Shown: positions 1 to 7,161 of the stretch, one piece after another
Layout of the letters: each line of letters begins with the position of its first letter
Position numbering within the stretch: the first letter of the stretch is position 1
Assembly: GCA_040905245.1 (NCBI GenBank)
Contig: JBBDRX010000116.1
Span: 1 to 14,884 of the forward strand
Direction: 5' to 3'
DNA length: 14,884 nt
Source of the DNA: JBBDRX01 sp040905245
GTDB taxonomy: Bacteria > Bacteroidota > Rhodothermia > Balneolales > Balneolaceae
Translations under genes and position numbers: made by a program
Notes under the pieces: generated by a model
The model's input: the letters and a program-made list of their open reading frames with translations, nothing else
The model's database searches: none
What the model was told of the DNA's origin: nothing

Positions 1-314
1 TCTCCCGGCTCTACAGTCCAAGCCATCCTGCTGTCTTGAAGTTGATTCATCACGCTTGTACAGCAGCGATCCAGGCAGGGATCCCCGTCAGTGTTTGTGG
101 GGAGATTGCCGGAAACCCTGTTTTGGCAGGAGCTTTGCTTGGAATGGGCGTTCGGGAGCTGAGTATGAACCCATCTTCCATCCCAGCTGTAAAAAAGCTA
201 CTTTGCAGTTATGAACTGGCCACATTCCGCAGCTTGTTTCAATCTTTGATCTCTGTATCGGATCGTGAAGAGGTGGACCAGCTGCTGGAGAATTGGAGCC
301 AGGCGAACCTATAA
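1..314 (+). CDS. ptsI: Phosphoenolpyruvate-protein phosphotransferase (PTS enzyme I), 3' end only
   Basis: The open frame enters from the left edge (first full codon at 3) and ends with TAA at 312-314, so only about the last 103 residues are present. The fragment matches the C-terminal TIM-barrel end of enzyme I. It has an L-Y-S-P-S-H-P-A-V segment before a helix, then VCGEIAG, whose Cys (codon 96-98) corresponds to the general-acid Cys of the PEP-binding domain, then GMGVRELSMNPSSIP near the end. Enzyme I takes phosphate from PEP and passes it to HPr in the cytoplasm. A TTG at 36 could be read as a start, but homology continues upstream of it, so this is a truncated gene and not a small ORF. 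PEP synthase and pyruvate phosphate dikinase share the fold, but the SMNPSSIP ending fits enzyme I best. Its stop lies 6 nt before the next gene, suggesting co-transcription. Confidence 0.88.
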   Translation, partial: SRLYSPSHPAVLKLIHHACTAAIQAGIPVSVCGEIAGNPVLAGALLGMGVRELSMNPSSIPAVKKLLCSYELATFRSLFQSLISVSDREEVDQLLENWSQANL

Positions 315-320
315 TAGATA

Positions 321-1400
321 TTGAATGAGAATACGCGTATGAACATAAATGCTGAACATACCCCCGGCCGGTTTCGGGACGTTGACAGAGATAATATGTG
401 GAGCCTGCTGTTCCGCTTTTCGGATCAATGGCGTGAAGCGATGGCCATTTGCCAGACAGCTTCGTGGAATCTGGACAGAAGCCGGATTCGGAATGTTCTG
501 TTTGCAGGAATGGGCGGGTCTGCGATTGGTGCCGATCTGATCCGGGCTTACTCGCTGAACAGCTCACCGGTACCGGTGTTTGTTAACAGAAACTACAGAC
601 TGCCTTCATGGGTCGATGAACAGACCCTGGTCGTTGCCTGCAGTTTTTCAGGTAATACGGAAGAGACCCTGTCGGCGCTGGATGAAGCCATGGAACGGGG
701 AGCGCAGGTGGCAGCGGTTACGTCGGGCGGAAAATTGCTGATGAAGATGTCAGCAGAAGGCCGTAACTATGTAAAAGTTCCCGGTGGAATGCCACCGAGA
801 GCTGCTTTGGCCTACAGCTTTGTCCCGCTCTTTTCACTGTTCAGTTATCTTGGGTTTCTGAAGGAGTCCGATACGGTACTGGAAGAGACGGCCGTCCTGC
901 TGGAAGAGCAGGTACGTATTCTGTCGGATACCGAAAGTAGCCGGGCGATGGACCTGGCCCGGCAGATTCAGGATACCATGCCCATAGTCTATACAGGCCC
1001 GGAGCTGTTGGACCCGGTTGGGACTCGCTGGTGTTGTCAATTCGAAGAAAACGCCAAGATTCTGTCCTATAGAAATGTAGTTCCGGAGATGAATCACAAC
1101 GAGATTGTAGGCTGGGAACAGGTAGCTCATTTGACCGGACGTATCTCCGTGATCCTTCTGGAAGACCGGGAGGATCATCCCAAAGTGCTGCAGCGAATGC
1201 AGATTTTACGGGAAATGGTGGAGGAGAAGGCTGTACACGTCGTACGGTTCAACCCGACTGGAAACAGCCGTCTGGCCCGGCAGTTTTCATTGGTTCAGCT
1301 GGGAGACTGGGTCAGTTTCTACCTGGCCATGCTCAACGGAGTAGATCCCACTCCGATTACCCAAATTGATCTGTTCAAGAGTCGTCTCGCCGAATTTTAG
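321..1400 (+). CDS. Bifunctional phosphoglucose/phosphomannose isomerase (SIS-domain type)
   Basis: Likely interconverts glucose-6-P/fructose-6-P and mannose-6-P/fructose-6-P in the cytoplasm, linking glycolysis to mannose-derived sugar nucleotides. The 359 residues (from a TTG start) show two SIS domains. GMGGSAIGADL (about 63-73) and SFSGNTEET (108-116) bind the sugar phosphate. GGMPPRAAL carries the conserved Arg (160). FEENAK (Glu243) and PEMNHNEIVG (His259) match the catalytic Glu and His of the archaeal PGI/PMI family, and a C-terminal DLFKSRL carries the conserved Lys. Length fits the family. The start is uncertain: TTG at 321 or in-frame ATG at 339 (residue 7), neither with a convincing Shine-Dalgarno; 339 is equally plausible because homology begins only around residue 15. 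It sits 6 nt after ptsI and 3 nt before birA. The family differs from classical Pgi. Confidence 0.9.
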   Translation: MNENTRMNINAEHTPGRFRDVDRDNMWSLLFRFSDQWREAMAICQTASWNLDRSRIRNVLFAGMGGSAIGADLIRAYSLNSSPVPVFVNRNYRLPSWVDEQTLVVACSFSGNTEETLSALDEAMERGAQVAAVTSGGKLLMKMSAEGRNYVKVPGGMPPRAALAYSFVPLFSLFSYLGFLKESDTVLEETAVLLEEQVRILSDTESSRAMDLARQIQDTMPIVYTGPELLDPVGTRWCCQFEENAKILSYRNVVPEMNHNEIVGWEQVAHLTGRISVILLEDREDHPKVLQRMQILREMVEEKAVHVVRFNPTGNSRLARQFSLVQLGDWVSFYLAMLNGVDPTPITQIDLFKSRLAEF

Positions 1401-1403
1401 TCG

Positions 1404-2198
1404 ATGTTCAACCGGACCTGCTATAACCAATCGTTGACGACACGGTGGCTCGGCAAGCCATTCATCTATCTGGAACAAGCAGGTTCGACCAATCATATTC
1501 TCAAAGAGATTCCATCCGGTTCTCTGATGCATGGAACGGTGTTGCTGGCCGATCATCAGAGTGATGGCCGGGGTCAGAAGCAGCGACGATGGATTGCAGA
1601 ACCCGGACAGAACCTTACCTTTACCATCGCCCTGTTTCCCGCCAAGCCGGACCCGCCCGGGCGGCTGACACTCCTTTCCCTGACTGCAGGGCTCGGAGTG
1701 GTGAGGGCACTTCAGCACCAATTTCAGAAAGGATTTTACCTGAAGTGGCCCAATGATGTGATGCTGTCCGGCCGGAAGCTTGGCGGCATACTGACCGAAA
1801 CGGTCTTCTACGGTTCTCATCTGGATCGTGTGCTGATCGGAATTGGTTTGAATGTGAACCAGACCACATTCCCGGAGGAGCTGGACGGAGCCATCTCGGT
1901 GGCATCGGCCAGCGGGGATGAGACCAGCCGGGAGAAGCTGCTCTGCAGGGTGTTGCAGGAGATCGAGATTGCCTATGGCCGCTGGGTTCTGCACGACTCC
2001 ACACTGATCGCCGAAATCAACGAGCGGCTGTCGGGTGTGGGGAAGTGGGTTCAGATTACAGTCAACGGCACGTTGGTGGAGGGAAAAATCAAGTTTTTGG
2101 GGGTGGACGACAACGGCCACCTTCTCTTTTTGTCATCGGAATTTGATGTCATTACTTATACGCATGAACAGATCCATATCATCGAACCTCATACATGA
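1404..2198 (+). CDS. birA: Biotin--[acetyl-CoA-carboxylase] ligase, monofunctional
   Basis: Makes biotinyl-5'-AMP and transfers biotin to the biotin carboxyl carrier protein of acetyl-CoA carboxylase and similar enzymes. The 264 residues contain the catalytic BPL/LplA domain: the G-R-G-x-x-x-x-x-W biotin/ATP loop (55-63), KWPNDV (114-119, with the catalytic-site Lys), RKLGGIL (124-130) and GIGLNVN (146-152). A short C-terminal beta domain (about 215-264) follows. The N-terminal winged-helix DNA-binding domain of E. coli BirA is absent, so it should be an enzyme only and not a biotin-operon repressor. The loop reads GRGQKQRRW, with Gln60 where many homologues have Gly. The ATG lies 3 nt after the PGI/PMI stop, and the 3' end overlaps the likely tilS start by 35 nt, so translation may be coupled. 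Confidence 0.93.
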   Translation: MFNRTCYNQSLTTRWLGKPFIYLEQAGSTNHILKEIPSGSLMHGTVLLADHQSDGRGQKQRRWIAEPGQNLTFTIALFPAKPDPPGRLTLLSLTAGLGVVRALQHQFQKGFYLKWPNDVMLSGRKLGGILTETVFYGSHLDRVLIGIGLNVNQTTFPEELDGAISVASASGDETSREKLLCRVLQEIEIAYGRWVLHDSTLIAEINERLSGVGKWVQITVNGTLVEGKIKFLGVDDNGHLLFLSSEFDVITYTHEQIHIIEPHT

Positions 2199-3531
2199 AG
2201 TGGGCAGGGCGGTCGAAGAGAACCTTCCGGATGGCAAACAGACCCGGTTGATACTGGGAGTCAGCGGCGGGCCGGACTCCATGACTCTGCTCTATCTTTT
2301 TTCCCGGCTGGAAATGGACGTAACAGCCGTTCATTGCAACTACCAGGTACGAGGCCGGGCGGCTGATAGAGATCAGCGTCTGGTGGAAGAGACGGCCTCT
2401 ACCTGGGGATTCGACGCAGTTTCGTTGCGACTGGATCCTGCTGAAGCAGAGGGGGAAAATTTTCAGAACTGGGCCAGGATTCGCCGCTATCAGATTTTCC
2501 GTGATTTGAAAGAAGAGATGGGGATGAAGGGTATTGGCACGGCTCATCATCAGGACGACCAGCTCGAGACGATTATCCAAAAGATATTGCGCGGGGCGGG
2601 AATGACGGCATGGCAAGGGATGGATATCTGGAATGGAGAGTTGTTCCGGCCACTGCTTGGCATCAGCAAGGCCGAACTGCTTCGGTTCGCATCGGAGAAC
2701 CATGTACCATACCACCTGGACGGGAGCAATGAAGAGTCGACCTATGCGAGAAACTTTTTGCGAAATGGATGGTTTCCGGTCATGGACGATCTGTTTCCGG
2801 GATGGCGGGAGAACTTGCTGAAGATTCCTGACCGGGCACGGGAGTACGAGTCGTTGACACTGAGTCTGCTTCACTATCTGAAGGACGATGACGAGGAGAT
2901 TTTAAGAGAGCGATTACTTACGCTTCCCCCCGATGTGCAGAAAACTCTGGTTCTTCAAATCCTGAAAGAGAAGGATCCTTCGATCCGTGTCGGGGGAGGA
3001 GCACTGGAGCAGCTGGAGAAGCTTCCGGATCTTCAGACAGGACGTCAGCTCGGGATTACGGAGCGTTGGAGCCTGATGCGCGATCGGGAGCAGTTACGAT
3101 TTGTTGACTTGAGGGCTAGCCGGGAGAGCCTGGCGGAAATCCTGTTGTCACGGAAAGAGGCGAAGGCGGGCAGTGAGGCCGGAGGAGTCTCGGTGTCCCT
3201 TGAGGAGTGGGGCGGAAAGCCGGACACGACCGTACTTCAGATGGATGCGGACAGAATCGAATGGCCGGTCCGGCTGCGTCGATGGAGAGAAGGGGACAGG
3301 CTGAATCCCCTGGGTATGAAGGGGTCTCAAACGGTTTCGGATCATTTGACCAATGAAAAAATTCCAGCATTGCGAAAGCATGAAGCATTGCTGATTGAGT
3401 CCTTTGATGAAAGGATTTGTGCCGTTATCTTTCCCGAATTATCGCCCGGTGGGAAACCGGGCACCATCGCAGAGTGGGTTCGGTGCGATGAGAAAACAGA
3501 CACAGTATTTCGAATCAGACTTAACGGATAG
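2164..3531 (+). CDS. tilS: tRNA(Ile)-lysidine synthase
   Basis: Uses ATP and lysine to convert C34 of the CAU-anticodon tRNA-Ile to lysidine, so that it reads AUA. From ATG 2164 the protein has 455 residues. The PP-loop motif SGGPDS is at 34-39, with the N-terminal adenylation domain running to about 210 (HCNYQVRG, GTAHHQDDQLET and GMDIWNGELFRPLL are typical segments). A middle helical domain follows. The C-terminal TilS domain is visible near 370-440, with REGDRLNPLGMKGSQTVSDHL and then KIPALRK. The frame is open back to 2035, but that part overlaps birA out of frame and looks unlike TilS. ATG 2164, about 30 residues before the PP-loop, is chosen; ATG 2146 is the alternative. It overlaps birA by 35 nt, and its TAG is followed at once by the hpt ATG. 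The tilS-hpt order recurs in many bacteria. Confidence 0.93.
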   Translation: MNRSISSNLIHEVGRAVEENLPDGKQTRLILGVSGGPDSMTLLYLFSRLEMDVTAVHCNYQVRGRAADRDQRLVEETASTWGFDAVSLRLDPAEAEGENFQNWARIRRYQIFRDLKEEMGMKGIGTAHHQDDQLETIIQKILRGAGMTAWQGMDIWNGELFRPLLGISKAELLRFASENHVPYHLDGSNEESTYARNFLRNGWFPVMDDLFPGWRENLLKIPDRAREYESLTLSLLHYLKDDDEEILRERLLTLPPDVQKTLVLQILKEKDPSIRVGGGALEQLEKLPDLQTGRQLGITERWSLMRDREQLRFVDLRASRESLAEILLSRKEAKAGSEAGGVSVSLEEWGGKPDTTVLQMDADRIEWPVRLRRWREGDRLNPLGMKGSQTVSDHLTNEKIPALRKHEALLIESFDERICAVIFPELSPGGKPGTIAEWVRCDEKTDTVFRIRLNG

Positions 3532-4092
3532 ATGGGATTTTACAAACCCGAAACAATCGAGTGTAATGGGGAACAGTTCAGGGTATACCTGACAGAAGAG
3601 AAGATTCAACAACGGGTTCAGGAGATTGCGGACGATCTCAATCAGCGTTTTGAGGGGGAGACACCGATTTTTGTAGGTGTACTCAATGGAGCCTTCTATT
3701 TTGTGTCCGACCTGATGCGCTATATGAAGATTCCGTGTGAAGTCGATTTTCTGAAGCTGACCAGCTACGGGGACACCCAGACATCCACCGTACAGCTGAC
3801 GGAGTTGAAAGAACTGGATGCCGATATCCGCGGTCGCCATGTGATTCTGGTCGAGGATATTATCGATACCGGCCTCTCTATCAAGTATCTGTCCGAGAAG
3901 CTGAACCGGATTGGCCCGGCCAGCCTGACAACAATCGCTCTTCTGCACAAACCGGAAAAAACCATCTATGAAATAGATGTGGACTATATCGGATTTGAGA
4001 TCCCATCCTGTTTCATGGTCGGGTACGGGCTGGATTTTGCACAGCAGGGAAGGAACTATACACAGATCTATCGTCCGATGGAGGAGTCGTAG
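3532..4092 (+). CDS. hpt: Hypoxanthine phosphoribosyltransferase
   Basis: Purine salvage enzyme that joins hypoxanthine (often also guanine) to PRPP, giving IMP (or GMP) and PPi. The 186 residues match the family's usual length of about 180. VILVEDIIDTGLS at 104-116 is the PRPP-binding signature, with the two acidic residues and Asp112-Thr-Gly. LNGAF at 51-55 is the pyrophosphate loop, SYG at 78-80 begins the flexible active-site loop, and VGYGLDFAQQGRN near the C-terminus is the purine-site region. The ATG follows the tilS stop with no gap, so translation is probably coupled. No T-rich terminator is seen right after the stop; a GC hairpin without a T-run lies at 4093-4111. Confidence 0.95.
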   Translation: MGFYKPETIECNGEQFRVYLTEEKIQQRVQEIADDLNQRFEGETPIFVGVLNGAFYFVSDLMRYMKIPCEVDFLKLTSYGDTQTSTVQLTELKELDADIRGRHVILVEDIIDTGLSIKYLSEKLNRIGPASLTTIALLHKPEKTIYEIDVDYIGFEIPSCFMVGYGLDFAQQGRNYTQIYRPMEES

Positions 4093-4130
4093 CCCGAACG
4101 GATTTTTCGGGAAGGTTCTGCAATCCGGTC

Positions 4131-4160
4131 TTGCAGATGGGAGCGGAAGCTCCCTATATT
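4131..4160 (+). promoter_or_regulatory. Putative sigma-70-type promoter for tRNA-Ser
   Basis: TTGCAG (4131-4136) and TATATT (4155-4160) are separated by 18 nt, close to TTGACA/TATAAT, about 55 nt upstream of the tRNA. The spacer contains a perfect hairpin, GGGAGC-GGAA-GCTCCC (4139-4154). This is inferred from sequence only. Confidence 0.4.
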
Positions 4161-4215
4161 CCCTGCCGTATTTTTAAGCGAAGGGCAGGTGGATGTTGCC
4201 CGTGGGTACCACTCC

Positions 4216-4304
4216 GGAGAGGTGGCTGAGTGGTCGAAAGCGCTCCCCTGCTAAGGGAGTAAACCTGGAAACAGGTTTCGAGGGTTCGAATCCCTCCCTC
4301 TCCG
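4216..4304 (+). tRNA. tRNA-Ser (anticodon GCT, reads AGC/AGU)
   Basis: An 89-nt class II tRNA folds completely. The acceptor stem GGAGAGG (4216-4222) pairs with CCTCTCC (4297-4303), with discriminator G at 4304. The anticodon stem CTCCC/GGGAG (4243-4247/4255-4259) holds loop CTGCTAA with anticodon GCT at 4250-4252. The long variable arm AAACCTG/CAGGTTT (4261-4267/4272-4278) pairs perfectly over 7 bp, as expected for Ser. The T arm GAGGG/CCCTC (4280-4284/4292-4296) encloses TTCGAAT. The 3' CCA is not encoded (CTG follows), so it must be added after transcription. An independent promoter and terminator flank it. Confidence 0.97.
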
Positions 4305-4313
4305 CTGTTTCAG

Positions 4314-4350
4314 AAGGCTCCATTCAGGATTGAGTGGAGCCTTTTATTTT
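4314..4350 (+). terminator. Intrinsic terminator after tRNA-Ser
   Basis: A 13-nt arm at 4314-4326 (AAGGCTCCATTCA) pairs with 4331-4343 (TGAGTGGAGCCTT) apart from one non-Watson-Crick position, around a 4-nt loop. A T-rich run continues to 4350. On the opposite strand the stem is not followed by a T-run, so it should act mainly in the + direction. Confidence 0.85.
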
Positions 4351-4411
4351 ATCGGTCTCTCTGTCGGATGTACACGTCAATGGCACCGATATTCGGGATA
4401 TCACCTGTTCG

Positions 4412-5209
4412 TTATCCGAACAACCCGGCAATGGAACCGCCATCGTGGCTGATCGTTTGCCCCGTCACAAAGGCACTATGTGGTGAGAGAATCCAGGATG
4501 CCAGGCTTGCAAATTCGGCGGCTGTTCCCATTCGGCCAACTGGTGTGCTGTGGTGTACCCGGTCTCTGGCTTCATCCAGTGAAATTCCCTCCTTTTTACT
4601 GTTGGTTCGGATGATTCGCTCAATTGCTGGCGTGTCGTGTGGCCCCGGTGCCATGACATTTACGGTGACGCCGGACGAGGCGATATCGGTTGCCAATGAT
4701 TTCGCAAACCCGACGACACCGGCCCGAAAACTGTTGCTCAGTACCAGAATGGGGATGGGCTGTTTCACTGACTTGCTCTCCACATACAGGATACGTCCGT
4801 ACCCTTGTTTTGCCAAAAGCGGTGCGAGCCGAAGGCTGAGATCGATTTTCCAGCGCATGACCAGCTGCCAGGCGTCGTCCCATTGCTCCATGTCGGTTTC
4901 AAGCGGGGTTCCGGTCGGTGGCCCTCCGGTGTTAAGTACCACTCCGTGAAAGGGTTCTTTTTTTGCACTCTCCTCAATATGGTCCCGGGTCTCTTCGCGA
5001 GTAATATCTCCCTCAATGACTTCCACCCGGTTGGTATATTCCGAGTAGATGTCACGCAATCGGCCTCCTCTTCTGGCGATCGCCACGATGCGCGCGCCCT
5101 CTTCCAGAAGGGCCTGTGCGATCCCTTGCCCAAACCCGCTGCTGGCCCCACAAACGATAAACCGTTGATCATTCAGTTTCAAATCCATATCGACTGCATT
5201 TATGTTCAT
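4412..5209 (-). CDS. SDR-family oxidoreductase, FabG-like, with altered catalytic residues
   Basis: Rossmann-fold short-chain dehydrogenase of 265 residues from ATG 5209 (ATG 5188, residue 8, is the alternative; neither has a Shine-Dalgarno). The cofactor motif is CGASSGFGQG (20-29) instead of TGxxxGxG. The NNAG position reads NTGGPP (93-98). The active site departs from the S-x12-Y-x3-K pattern: counting from Ser145 gives Ser158 where Tyr is expected and Arg162 where Lys is expected, inside the block VKQPIPILVLSNSFR. I recall this block from a distinct FabG-like SDR subgroup, so it is probably a family trait and not local decay. NVMAPGPHDT (184-193) and the C-terminal HDGG are typical of SDRs. 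The substrate is unknown. It is divergent from typA, with a 121-nt shared upstream region. The downstream tRNA is on the other strand. Confidence 0.85.
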   Translation of the reverse strand: MNINAVDMDLKLNDQRFIVCGASSGFGQGIAQALLEEGARIVAIARRGGRLRDIYSEYTNRVEVIEGDITREETRDHIEESAKKEPFHGVVLNTGGPPTGTPLETDMEQWDDAWQLVMRWKIDLSLRLAPLLAKQGYGRILYVESKSVKQPIPILVLSNSFRAGVVGFAKSLATDIASSGVTVNVMAPGPHDTPAIERIIRTNSKKEGISLDEARDRVHHSTPVGRMGTAAEFASLASWILSPHSAFVTGQTISHDGGSIAGLFG

Positions 5210-5330
5210 TTTAATTGTAGTCAATGCGAATGTAAGAATTCTGTTCAGATAACAGAAAATATCCCGTAACTTGTGGGGCTGTCGAGGGGGCGTCAGAAAG
5301 CTCCCCGTAACCACAGGGATTAGACATATT
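5210..5330. promoter_or_regulatory. Divergent intergenic region between the SDR gene and typA, with an inverted repeat
   Basis: This 121-nt region must hold the promoters for both divergent genes. TTCTGTT (5239-5245) and AACAGAA (5251-5257) form a perfect 7-bp inverted repeat around 5 nt, a possible operator or hairpin. AGGGA at 5315-5319, about 11 nt before the typA ATG, is a weak Shine-Dalgarno candidate. I could not assign -35/-10 elements with confidence. Confidence 0.35.
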
Positions 5331-7157
5331 ATGACTCAGGAGATTCGAAACATCGCAATTATCGCTCACGTAGATCACGGGAAGACGACGCTGGTGGATC
5401 AGATGTTGCGGCAGAGCGGGACATTTCGCGAAAATCAACAGGTCGAAGAGCGGGTGATGGACTCCGGCGATCTGGAAAAAGAGAAGGGAATTACGATCAG
5501 TTCCAAGAATACCGCGGTATTGTGGAAAGGGGCCAAAATCAACATCGTCGATACACCGGGACACGCCGATTTTGGTGGAGAGGTGGAACGGATCCTGCGA
5601 ATGGTTAACGGGGTAATTCTGCTGGTGGATGCTGCGGAAGGACCACTGCCACAAACCAAGTTTGTTCTTCGAAAATCCCTGGAACTGGGATACAGGCCTA
5701 TTGTCGTGATCAACAAGATCGATCGGGGCGATGCCCGTCCGGATGCTGTATTGAATGAAATATTTGACCTGTTTGTCACGCTGGATGCAACGGACGAACA
5801 GCTCGATTTTCCGGTTCTCTATGCCATCGGCATTCAGGGAGTTGCAAAAGAGGAGCTGGAAGAGGAAGGAGAGAATCTGGCTCCTCTTTTCGACCGAATC
5901 GTCGAGCATATTCCTCCACCGGATCGCAACACAGAGGCACCATTCAAGATGCTTGTGAGTAGTGTGGACTGGAACGATTACGTTGGACGGATCGCCATCG
6001 GGCGGGTGGAACAGGGAACGATACGGACCAACCAGGAGATTGCCCTGGTGAACCGAAAAGGAGAACTAAAGCAGAAGGCTCGTGCCACCAAACTCTTTAC
6101 ATTTGCCGGACTCGGACGTGAACCTGTGGAGGAGGCTGCGGCCGGAGATATCTTTGCGATGGCCGGATATGAGAGCGTCAACATCGGGGATACACTGACC
6201 GACTCCACAGAGTCCACTCCGCTCGCCTACTACGATATTGATCAGCCGACGATGGCGATGTTTTTTCGTGTAAACGACTCTCCGTTTGCCGGCAGAGAGG
6301 GAGATTACGTAACCTCCAACATGCTGAAGGATCGGCTGGAGAGAGAGATTCGTACAAATGTCTCCATTCGGGTCGAACAGACAGAGAGTCCGGATATTTT
6401 CAAGGTTTCCGGACGGGGAGAGTTACAGCTTGCTATCCTGACGGAGACGATGCGGAGAGAGGGGTACGAGTTTGCCGTATCGCGTCCGGAAGTGTTGATG
6501 AAAGAGGTCGATGGAACTCTTCAGGAGCCATTCGAGGAAGTTGTAGTCGATGTTCACAATGATTACAGTAACAAAGTGATCGATAATCTCCAGAAACGAA
6601 AGGGGATCATGACTTCCATGGCGCAGGAGGGAGATAACAACCGGATTATTTTTCGGGTTCCTTCCCGGGGGCTGATTGGATTTCGGGGAGAGTTGATGAC
6701 CGAGACCCGTGGAACGGGAATGATGCACCAGCAGTTCGACAGCTATGATGACCATGTGGGCGAAATACCCGGCCGGAATCGTGGAGCGCTGATTGCTCTG
6801 GAGAATGGCGATGTGACTGCATACGCTCTGGAAGGATTACAGGACCGGGGGCAGTTTTTCGTCGAGCCCGGAAATGCGGTCTATGCCGGGCAGGTGGTCG
6901 GTGTGTACAACCGGAACGACGATCTGGTGGTGAATGTGGTCAAGAAGAAGAATCTGACCAACCACCGTGCAACCCAGACAGCTGATTCTGTCAAAATTTC
7001 CCAGGCTCGCAAGCTGAGCCTGGAGCAGATTATTGAATTTCTGGATCGGGACGAACTGCTGGAGGTGACCCCGGTGAGCCTGCGAATTCGCAAGCTCTAT
7101 CTGGATCACAATGAGCGCAAGCGGGCAGCCAAAAAGAAAGAAGGCGTAGGAAGCTGA
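5331..7157 (+). CDS. typA: Translational GTPase TypA/BipA
   Basis: Ribosome-associated GTPase of the EF-G/LepA class, linked to 50S subunit assembly, stress and cold adaptation. From ATG 5331 the protein has 608 residues, the normal family length. G motifs are in order: AHVDHGKTT (12-20), the switch I region KEKGITISS, DTPGHADF and NKID. Domain II and EF-G-like domains follow. The BipA-specific C-terminal segment includes PSRGLIGFRGELMTETRGTG and then MMHQQFDSY. The frame is open to 5271, but the N-terminus MTQEIRNIAIIAHVDHGKT is the family's usual start, which decides for 5331. It probably has its own promoter in the divergent upstream region. Its stop lies 4 nt from the gltX stop on the other strand. 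Confidence 0.96.
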   Translation: MTQEIRNIAIIAHVDHGKTTLVDQMLRQSGTFRENQQVEERVMDSGDLEKEKGITISSKNTAVLWKGAKINIVDTPGHADFGGEVERILRMVNGVILLVDAAEGPLPQTKFVLRKSLELGYRPIVVINKIDRGDARPDAVLNEIFDLFVTLDATDEQLDFPVLYAIGIQGVAKEELEEEGENLAPLFDRIVEHIPPPDRNTEAPFKMLVSSVDWNDYVGRIAIGRVEQGTIRTNQEIALVNRKGELKQKARATKLFTFAGLGREPVEEAAAGDIFAMAGYESVNIGDTLTDSTESTPLAYYDIDQPTMAMFFRVNDSPFAGREGDYVTSNMLKDRLEREIRTNVSIRVEQTESPDIFKVSGRGELQLAILTETMRREGYEFAVSRPEVLMKEVDGTLQEPFEEVVVDVHNDYSNKVIDNLQKRKGIMTSMAQEGDNNRIIFRVPSRGLIGFRGELMTETRGTGMMHQQFDSYDDHVGEIPGRNRGALIALENGDVTAYALEGLQDRGQFFVEPGNAVYAGQVVGVYNRNDDLVVNVVKKKNLTNHRATQTADSVKISQARKLSLEQIIEFLDRDELLEVTPVSLRIRKLYLDHNERKRAAKKKEGVGS

Positions 7158-7161
7158 GAGA

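Noticed and set aside
36..314. A self-contained 92-residue protein starting at TTG 36
   Set aside because: Enzyme I similarity extends upstream of 36 to the window edge, so this is the end of a truncated larger gene.
1287..2874. Long minus-strand open frames opposite birA and tilS
   Set aside because: They are antisense shadows of conserved genes; the translations show no domain and compete with clear TilS and BirA motifs.
4093..4111. CCCGAA/TTCGGG hairpin right after the hpt stop as a terminator
   Set aside because: The stem is only 6 bp and is followed by AAGGTTCTG, not a T-run, so an intrinsic terminator is not supported.
5271..5330. N-terminal extension of TypA to an ATG at 5271
   Set aside because: The extra 20 residues look unlike the family, whose N-terminus matches the ATG at 5331.
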